From assembly GCF_018603885.1 (NCBI RefSeq), contig NZ_JAHGAW010000016.1:1-64000 (forward strand): DNA of 64,000 nt, in the 5' to 3' direction. Under the pieces are notes generated by a model. It was not told the DNA's origin. It made no database searches and saw only the letters and a list, made by a program, of their open reading frames with translations. This stretch comes from Sphingobium nicotianae (lineage in GTDB: Bacteria > Pseudomonadota > Alphaproteobacteria > Sphingomonadales > Sphingomonadaceae). Made by a program: the position numbers and the translations under genes. Below, one piece after another: positions 57,882 to 64,000 of the stretch (positions are counted from its first letter, which is position 1; every line of letters starts with the position of its first letter).

Positions 57882-60485
57882 ATGAGAAACTTCAGACTGG
57901 CTCGCGAACTGCGACAGGCATCTTTCGCGGCTATTGCAATCATGATCGGTTCGACGGGAGTTCATGCGCAGGGTGCAGCCGCGCCTGACTCCACGAGCCA
58001 GAAGGCAGACAGCGCCACCGACGGTGGGACTGAAAGCCAGGAAATCGTCGTTACGGCAACGCGCCAGTCTGAAGTCCTCAGCAAGGTCCCGATCAGCGTC
58101 GAGGCTTTCTCGGCCAAGCGCCTCGACCAGCAGGGCGTGCGCAGCATCGACGATATCTCGAGGCTCACGCCGGGCGTCACTTTCGGTCGCGGCGATACGC
58201 GAAATTCCGGTGCAGCTCAGATATCCATCCGCGGTGTGAGTTCTGGAGCGGGTGCATCGACGACGGGTATCTACATCGACGATACGCCCATTCAGTCCCG
58301 CAATTTCGGATATAGCAGCTATTCGGTTTTCCCGAACATCTTCGATCTCGAGCGCGTCGAAGTTCTTCGTGGACCGCAAGGCACGCTCTTTGGTGCAGGC
58401 GCCGAAGGCGGTGCGGTACGGTTCATCACACCGACACCCAGCCTCAAGAACTACAGCGTCTATGGCCGCGGAGAAGTCGGCGTCACGGAAGGCGGGGGCA
58501 CCAGCTGGGAGCTCGGTCTCGCGGTGGGTGGACCAATCATCGAAGACAAATTGGCGTTCCGTGTCAGTGGTTGGCACCGTCGCGATGGTGGCTACGTCGA
58601 TCGCATTCAGTATGACCGTCCGGCAGGCGGCCCGGTCTATCTGTCCACCTGCTTTGTGACGCCAAGCAGTTGTCCGGTTACCAACGGTATCATTCAGGCC
58701 TTGTCTGGTGTCCCTGGCGTTGGTCCGTTGCTCGCCCAAGCCAATTCCAATTACTTTCAATCTCAGTTCCCGGGCGTGACACCCGGCGGCTATGCTCAGC
58801 CAACGACCGGCAAGGTCGTGCAGAAAGACGCCAACTACCAAGACGTCGATGTGCTGCGAGGGGCGCTGCTATTCACGCCTATCGAAAATTTCACGCTGAA
58901 CGCGTCAATCTATTATCAGAACATCTACAACAATGATTCCAGCACATATTGGGTGAACCTGTCGAACCCGTCGGCAAACCAGTTCGGTCAGGGTAATAAC
59001 AAGGCGCAGCCGAGCCATGATCGCTTCTATCTGCCTTCGCTGAAGGCCGAACTCGATCTCGGGCCAGTACGCCTCGTGTCCAGTACGTCATATTTCAACC
59101 GCAAACAGAGCTCGGTAAGCGACTATACGACCTTCGAACATTCTCTCTATTATGGCTCGTATCTGTCTCAGCCGACCGATTACCATCCGTCCTACCAGTT
59201 CAACGATCAAGAGAATATCTCGGAGGAATTCCGGATCGAATCCACCGATCCAACTTCGCGGCTGAACTGGGTCGCCGGAGTTTTTTACACCAAGAACAAG
59301 CAGGTCGCGAAGCAGTTCGTCGCGACGCTTTCGACCCCGGTTTCCTTCCCTGCGGGTGGCTGCCCGGCCTTCACCGTAGCGCCATTCTGTTATGGGCCGT
59401 TGCAGGCCGGCGGCGCGGACGCACCAATGGCTGGTGCGGTGTTCGGCGATGCACTCGATCCCGGCACCGTTCGGGAAACGCAGCTTGCCGGATTCGCGCA
59501 GGCTGACTTCAAGGTGACCGAAAAGCTGAAGCTGACTGCGGGTGTTCGTGTGGCTCAGGCCGATGTGGACATCTTCTTCAACAACTATGGTCCGATCGTC
59601 GGCGCCACGCCGGTCATCGCCAGCGCAAAGCAGAAGGAGACGCCTGTCACTCCCAAATTCGGGATCTCGTATCAGGCTACGAATGACACCCTGCTCTATG
59701 CCTCCGCAGCGAAGGGCTATCGAACGGGTGGTGGTAACCCGGAGATCGGGGCTGGTTGCAGGCTTCCGCTCGCGGCCAATGGTTTCGGAACATATAAATC
59801 GGATAGTTTGTGGAGCTACGAGGTCGGCGCGAAGAGCAAATTGTTCAATCGCCGTCTACAAGTGGCCGGAAGCGCTTATTACATCGACTGGAGCAATATC
59901 CAGCAGAACATCGCGCTGTCATGCGGCTTCCAGTTCGTGATCAATGCCGGTTCCGCGACGAGCAAGGGGTTCGACCTGAACGCCAATCTCAGTGTAACCA
60001 GCCATTTTCAGCTGTCTGGGGCTGTCGGCTACACCTATGCGAAGTTCAACTCGGACGTCGTCAACCCGGCCAGTCCGACATCGAACCTAGTTACGGCGGG
60101 AGATCGAATTCCGGGCTCGCCCTGGACGGTCACGGTCGGTGGAACTTATGACTTTCCTATTCTCGAAAACGACGGCTATCTGAGAGCGGACTACCAGTTT
60201 CTCTCGGCCGCATCGGCGGGCATCGGATCCCAAAATCCTCGGAATGGCGGAAGCTATAATCCGCTTATCCCACCGCCGCCGGCAACTGAACTCGTCAACG
60301 TTCGCGCGGGTATCCGGATCAAGCAATTCGACCTGTCGGTCTTCGCGAACAACTTGTTCAACGTGCATCCGCAACTGGGCCTGAGCCAGTCGATTTCCGT
60401 CTTCTCGGGCAACAATCCAAGCCTCTTCCAAGGCGCTACGCTGCGGCCAAGGACGTTCGGCGTCACGCTCGTCGGTCGCTACTGA
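57882..60485 (+). CDS. TonB-dependent outer-membrane receptor
   Basis: 867 residues with a signal peptide ending GVHAQGA, a TonB box (EIVVTATRQSEVLSKVPISV), a plug domain with the conserved VEVLRGPQGTLFGAGAEGG, and a 22-stranded barrel ending RTFGVTLVGRY with terminal aromatic residue. Such receptors import large or scarce compounds in sphingomonads, including aromatic substrates. It stands first in the block TonB receptor, two amidohydrolases, so it likely takes up their substrate. Confidence 0.93.
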   Translation: MRNFRLARELRQASFAAIAIMIGSTGVHAQGAAAPDSTSQKADSATDGGTESQEIVVTATRQSEVLSKVPISVEAFSAKRLDQQGVRSIDDISRLTPGVTFGRGDTRNSGAAQISIRGVSSGAGASTTGIYIDDTPIQSRNFGYSSYSVFPNIFDLERVEVLRGPQGTLFGAGAEGGAVRFITPTPSLKNYSVYGRGEVGVTEGGGTSWELGLAVGGPIIEDKLAFRVSGWHRRDGGYVDRIQYDRPAGGPVYLSTCFVTPSSCPVTNGIIQALSGVPGVGPLLAQANSNYFQSQFPGVTPGGYAQPTTGKVVQKDANYQDVDVLRGALLFTPIENFTLNASIYYQNIYNNDSSTYWVNLSNPSANQFGQGNNKAQPSHDRFYLPSLKAELDLGPVRLVSSTSYFNRKQSSVSDYTTFEHSLYYGSYLSQPTDYHPSYQFNDQENISEEFRIESTDPTSRLNWVAGVFYTKNKQVAKQFVATLSTPVSFPAGGCPAFTVAPFCYGPLQAGGADAPMAGAVFGDALDPGTVRETQLAGFAQADFKVTEKLKLTAGVRVAQADVDIFFNNYGPIVGATPVIASAKQKETPVTPKFGISYQATNDTLLYASAAKGYRTGGGNPEIGAGCRLPLAANGFGTYKSDSLWSYEVGAKSKLFNRRLQVAGSAYYIDWSNIQQNIALSCGFQFVINAGSATSKGFDLNANLSVTSHFQLSGAVGYTYAKFNSDVVNPASPTSNLVTAGDRIPGSPWTVTVGGTYDFPILENDGYLRADYQFLSAASAGIGSQNPRNGGSYNPLIPPPPATELVNVRAGIRIKQFDLSVFANNLFNVHPQLGLSQSISVFSGNNPSLFQGATLRPRTFGVTLVGRY

Positions 60486-60492
60486 TCGCGTT

Positions 60493-60521
60493 GGGGTGGC
60501 ATTTAGCCACCCCATTTTTTT
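60493..60521 (+). terminator. Intrinsic terminator of the TonB receptor gene
   Basis: GGGGTGGC-ATTTA-GCCACCCC followed by ATTTTTTT. Confidence 0.9.
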
Positions 60522-60566
60522 GCGCCCGGGACGCCACCGTCCGTCAATCCGACGAAGGCAAAGAAG

Positions 60567-62279
60567 ATGAAGATTTCCTCACTCGCTTTTGGGCTGCTGC
60601 TTGCAAGTGCGGCACCGGCTTCCGCGCAACTCAACGGTATGCTGGAAACACTTGAGCCGGCGCCTGCAGATACGGTTCTCGAGAACGGTCGTATCTACAC
60701 CCCCAATGGCTGGGCGAGCGCCGTAGCCATTTCAAAGGGGACGATCGTTGCCGTGGGAGACGCGGGTGCAGTGACGCCCCACAAAACTGCCTCGACGCGC
60801 GTCATCGATCTCAAAGGAGAGACGGTCCTTCCCGGCCTGCACGACATGCATGTCCACCCCGCTGGCGCGGGCATCGACCAATCCCGATGCTCCATTCCCC
60901 ATGGCGCTGCGCCCGCGAAGGTTTTCGAGGTCACCGCCGCGTGCGTCGCCAAAGCAAAGCCTGGAGAATGGGTTACCGGGCGGGCCTATGAGGCGGCGTC
61001 GTTCGGATCCACACCGCCTCACAAGTCGATGCTCGACAAGGTATCACCTAATAATCCTGTGGTTTTTGAGGATATCAGCGGCCACAGCAGTTGGGCGAAT
61101 TCGGTGGCGCTGAAGGCAGCCGGCATCACGCGCGATACACCCGACCCCAAGGGAGGCATTATCGAGCGAGATAGCAAAGGCGAGCCGACCGGCATCCTGC
61201 GAGAAGCCGCTGGCAGACTGGTGCGTGAGCGCGTTCCGCCCCCAAGCAAGAAGCAATATGTCTCAGCCCTCAAATGGGCGCTCGACCTGATGGCAAGCTT
61301 CGGCATTACATCCTTTGTCGATGCCGGGCTGAGCACGCCAGGCGCAATCGCATATGGCGAACTGGCGGACAAGGGTGAGCTCAAGCAGCGCGTGGTCGGT
61401 TGCATCATATACAGGGAAAATGACCTCATCGCGCAGCGGATGTTCTATTCCCGAGAGAAGTTCAGCCCGACGTGCATCAAAATCTTCGTCGATGGCGTGC
61501 CGACCGACGGTCATACGGCGGCGATGGTGGACGAATATGTGCCGCTAGTGCACGGCAGCGAGACAGGCCGCGAAAAGGGCCTGTTGCTGATACCGCAGCC
61601 CGAACTCAACGCCATGGTCACCCGCTTCGATGCAATGGGCATGACCATGAAGTTTCACGCAGCCGGCGATGCCGCTGTCAGAGCTGCTCTGAACGCCATC
61701 GAAGTTGCCCGCAAGACCAATGGCTTCTCTGGCTACTATCACAATGTTGGCCACAACAGCTTCGTCAAAATTGAGGACATCCGGCGTGCCAGGTCCATCG
61801 AAGCTGCCTTCGAGTTCTCACCTTACATCTGGTACCCCTCACCGATCATTGATGACATCCGCAAAGCCGTCGGCGAAGAGCGGATGAAGCGCTGGATCCC
61901 GGTAAAGGACGCGCTTGATGCCGGGGCCCTGTCAGTTCCGGGATCTGACTGGTCGGTTGTCCCCTCCGTCAATCCCTGGATCGCAATCGAGACGCTCGTG
62001 ACTCGCCAGGTACCTGGCGGCGGCGGCGAAGTGCTGGGCGCGCAGGAGCGCATCACGCTCAAACAGGCGATCGACATGTTCACCCGCGCCTCATCGCGCC
62101 AGATGAACATGGATGCGGCCACCGGGACGATCGAGACGGGCAAGCTTGCTGACCTGGTCGTCATCGATCGCGATATCTTCGCGATCGCACCGACGGAAAT
62201 CCACAACACCAGGGTGCTGCGGACATTCGTCGGGGGTGAGGAGATCTACACCGCTCCGGATGCCGGTTCTGGCAGATGA
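60567..62279 (+). CDS. Secreted YtcJ-like amidohydrolase, copy 1
   Basis: 570 residues with a signal peptide (SSLAFGLLLASAAPASAQ). The amidohydrolase metal motif LPGLHDMHVHPAG, MKFHAAGDAAVR, HNVGHNSF and the catalytic Asp in VPGSDWSVVP are present. YtcJ/AepA-like enzymes of this type hydrolyse amide or formamide bonds of small molecules. It is followed by a near-identical neighbour gene, so a recent duplication is likely. A GAAGG ribosome-binding site precedes the ATG. Confidence 0.85.
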   Translation: MKISSLAFGLLLASAAPASAQLNGMLETLEPAPADTVLENGRIYTPNGWASAVAISKGTIVAVGDAGAVTPHKTASTRVIDLKGETVLPGLHDMHVHPAGAGIDQSRCSIPHGAAPAKVFEVTAACVAKAKPGEWVTGRAYEAASFGSTPPHKSMLDKVSPNNPVVFEDISGHSSWANSVALKAAGITRDTPDPKGGIIERDSKGEPTGILREAAGRLVRERVPPPSKKQYVSALKWALDLMASFGITSFVDAGLSTPGAIAYGELADKGELKQRVVGCIIYRENDLIAQRMFYSREKFSPTCIKIFVDGVPTDGHTAAMVDEYVPLVHGSETGREKGLLLIPQPELNAMVTRFDAMGMTMKFHAAGDAAVRAALNAIEVARKTNGFSGYYHNVGHNSFVKIEDIRRARSIEAAFEFSPYIWYPSPIIDDIRKAVGEERMKRWIPVKDALDAGALSVPGSDWSVVPSVNPWIAIETLVTRQVPGGGGEVLGAQERITLKQAIDMFTRASSRQMNMDAATGTIETGKLADLVVIDRDIFAIAPTEIHNTRVLRTFVGGEEIYTAPDAGSGR

Positions 62280-62540
62280 TGGATGCGCTCACAGGGCAAA
62301 GGTCGTTTCTCCGATCCGCCCTGTACGGCGGGCCGTTCCCGGCCTTGTGGTCTCTGGCGCCGTCCAGGGTTTCGTCGCGCGTCTCGCCAAATCTCGCCCT
62401 CCCGCTGGTCGCGAGCGGGTGGCGTGGCGCCAGATCGAGATGATGCGCGAAGCCGCGAGGGGAGCGGGCAGCTAGTTCGCTCGCCATCCGGCGTTGGGAA
62501 AACAGGGATTTGTAATTCGTTTTCACGGGAGAGGTTTGAA

Positions 62541-64000
62541 ATGTTTCGAAGGACAGCAATCGCCATCTTGATGGCCACCACCATCGCGTCACAGCCCAGC
62601 TTGGCGCAAATGCCGGCGCCGACGGACTCTCTTGCCCAGAAGGCGGACATGGTCCTCACCAATGGTCGCATCTACACGCCATCAGGTTGGGCAAGCTCGC
62701 TGGCAATCGGAAAGGGCGTCATTCTTGCCGTGGGCGATAGCGCTGCTGTGCAGCCCTACGTGACTGGTCAGACAAAAGTCGTGGATATCAAGGGCCAAAC
62801 GGTCCTGCCGGGCCTCCATGATATGCACGTTCATCCGACGGGAGCGGGCCAGCGGGAGCAGCAGTGCCAGCTTCCTCATGACGCAACGCCGGCGCAGGTC
62901 TTTGCGATCACGGCGGAATGCGTGAAGGCGAAGAAGCCTGGCGAATGGGTCACCGGCGGCTCCTATGAAGCTGCCTCGTTCGGCAAGACGCCGCCGAACA
63001 AGGAAATGCTCGACAAGGTGGCACCGAACAACCCGGTGATGTTCTCCGATATCAGTGGTCACAGTTCCTGGGTCAATTCGGCGGCCCTGAAACTCGCCAA
63101 TATCACCAAGAGCACCCCCGATCCCAAGGGCGGCATCATCGAGCGCGACAGCAAGGGAGAACCGACCGGCCTCCTGCGGGAGGCTGCATCGTGGGGAGTC
63201 AGCGCGCATGTCCCGCCTGCGAGCCCGGAGGACACCGTGCGGGCGCTGCAATGGTCTCTCAACGTCATGCTATCCTATGGCATCACGGCGTTCGACGATG
63301 CAGTCGTCACTCCAGATATCGGCGTCGCCTATGGCAAAATCGCGGATGCCGGCAATCTCAAACAGCATGTCCGTGCCTGCATCATCATGACCGCAGAGGA
63401 AATGATCCAGCAGAGGCAACTCTATGCCCGCGAGCGCTTCTCGCCCTCATGCGTCAAGATTCTGCTCGATGGCGTGCCGACAGACGGTCACACAGCCGCG
63501 ATGCTCGACCATTATGTGCCGGTGCCAGGTCGGGACGAGACAGGACGGGAAAAGGGTCTTTCGCAGGTCACCCAGGAAGATCTTAACGCGGCGCTCATTC
63601 GCTTCGACAGACTGGGTATGACCGTCAAAATGCACGCTGCAGGCGACGCTGCGGTTCGCCAAGGACTCGATGCGATCGAAGCGGCCCGCAAAGCCAATGG
63701 CTTCTCGGGCGTTCTCCATGACGTTGCGCACAACAGCTTCGTCTCGATGGACGACATCCGACGTGCTCGCAGCCTCGGCGCCGTCTTCGAATTCTCGCCA
63801 TATATCTGGTATCGCTCGCCGATCATCGCGGATATCGAGAAGGCAGTGGGCCCCGAACGCATGAAGCGCTGGATCCCCGTCAAGGATGCGCTGGATGCTG
63901 GAGCGTTTGCGGTGCCGGGATCCGACTGGGCCGTTGTTCCTTCTGTGAATCCCTGGCTCGCGATCGAGACCCTGGTAACCCGCAAGCAACCCGGAGGGAT
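62541..64000 (+). CDS. Secreted YtcJ-like amidohydrolase, copy 2 (runs off the window)
   Basis: Starts at ATG 62541 (GGGAGAGG about 8 bases upstream) and stays open to the window end: 486 codons plus two bases are visible. It has a signal peptide and shares long runs with copy 1, for example LPGLHDMHVHP, ISGHSSW, DPKGGIIERDSKGEPTG and MKRWIPVKDALDAGA, while other segments differ (SWGVSAHVPPASPED against RLVRERVPPPSKK). The C-terminal roughly 80 residues are beyond 64000. About 260 non-coding bases separate the two copies. Confidence 0.85.
   Translation, partial: MFRRTAIAILMATTIASQPSLAQMPAPTDSLAQKADMVLTNGRIYTPSGWASSLAIGKGVILAVGDSAAVQPYVTGQTKVVDIKGQTVLPGLHDMHVHPTGAGQREQQCQLPHDATPAQVFAITAECVKAKKPGEWVTGGSYEAASFGKTPPNKEMLDKVAPNNPVMFSDISGHSSWVNSAALKLANITKSTPDPKGGIIERDSKGEPTGLLREAASWGVSAHVPPASPEDTVRALQWSLNVMLSYGITAFDDAVVTPDIGVAYGKIADAGNLKQHVRACIIMTAEEMIQQRQLYARERFSPSCVKILLDGVPTDGHTAAMLDHYVPVPGRDETGREKGLSQVTQEDLNAALIRFDRLGMTVKMHAAGDAAVRQGLDAIEAARKANGFSGVLHDVAHNSFVSMDDIRRARSLGAVFEFSPYIWYRSPIIADIEKAVGPERMKRWIPVKDALDAGAFAVPGSDWAVVPSVNPWLAIETLVTRKQPGG

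Noticed and set aside
36229..64000. Search for the second attachment site of the island
   Set aside because: No direct repeat of the tRNA-Phe 3' end was seen within the window, so the far border was not called.
1..64000. CRISPR arrays, rRNA genes, prophage structural genes
   Set aside because: No regularly spaced repeats, rRNA sequence or phage capsid/tail motifs were seen on either strand.

Overview
The window looks like a chromosome segment of a GC-rich alphaproteobacterium of the order Sphingomonadales. Support comes from the CtrA inhibitor SciP (DUF1153), a K+-independent-type proton pyrophosphatase, a PEPxxWA-CTERM protein, the infA-maf-RNase E/G-yacG order, the hisG-hisD-nusB-thiL-hppA order, and several intergenic inverted repeats. 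This is inference from gene content and order; no database was searched.

Layout. 1-127: edge of an IS5-type insertion sequence that cuts off the start of a GT-C/ArnT-like glycosyltransferase gene (to 1522). 1.5-36 kb: ordinary core chromosome with recF, a secreted peroxiredoxin, guaA, a CmcI-like methyltransferase and AlkD-like repair protein, sciP, mnmA, a poly-gamma-glutamate-hydrolase-like gene, purA, hisGD, nusB-thiL, hppA, a PEP-CTERM protein, an S9 peptidase, bioFDA, infA-maf-rng-yacG and an M13 peptidase. Small genes include a 25-residue membrane peptide (18273-18350).

36.2 kb to the end: tRNA-Phe(GAA) is followed at once by a P4-type tyrosine integrase, preceded by four copies of a GATGGTAT-like site. 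From there on the genes are catabolic or regulatory, base composition looks less GC-biased, and no second tRNA 3' end is seen, so this is probably one end of a genomic island that runs past 64000.

The island reads as a catabolic system for aromatic amines. (1) A class-III PLP enzyme with the phospho-lyase type GKPMGNGHP lysine motif is translationally coupled to an APH-fold small-molecule kinase, like the eukaryotic phosphoethanolamine or phosphohydroxylysine lyase and kinase pairs. (2) A six-gene operon (divergent MBL-like protein, FAD hydroxylase, DUF2783 protein, homogentisate dioxygenase, fumarylacetoacetase, maleylacetoacetate isomerase) would turn a hydroxyphenylacetate into fumarate and acetoacetate via homogentisate; no 4-hydroxyphenylpyruvate dioxygenase is present. 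(3) An omega-transaminase plus alanine dehydrogenase and an Lrp regulator form an amine-deaminating unit that regenerates pyruvate. (4) A TonB receptor, an APC permease, two tandem YtcJ-like periplasmic amidohydrolases, two unusual alpha/beta hydrolases and a cupin dioxygenase would supply uptake and side-chain processing. My working hypothesis is degradation of beta-hydroxylated or N-acylated arylethylamines. No aldehyde dehydrogenase is visible in the window, so the route is incomplete here.

Most unusual details: an HSL-family hydrolase with Asp in place of the nucleophilic Ser, an MBL-fold protein lacking several metal ligands, a leader/ribosome-binding region duplicated at exactly the same spacing before two genes, and a perfect 18-bp palindrome in the divergent promoter region of the homogentisate operon.
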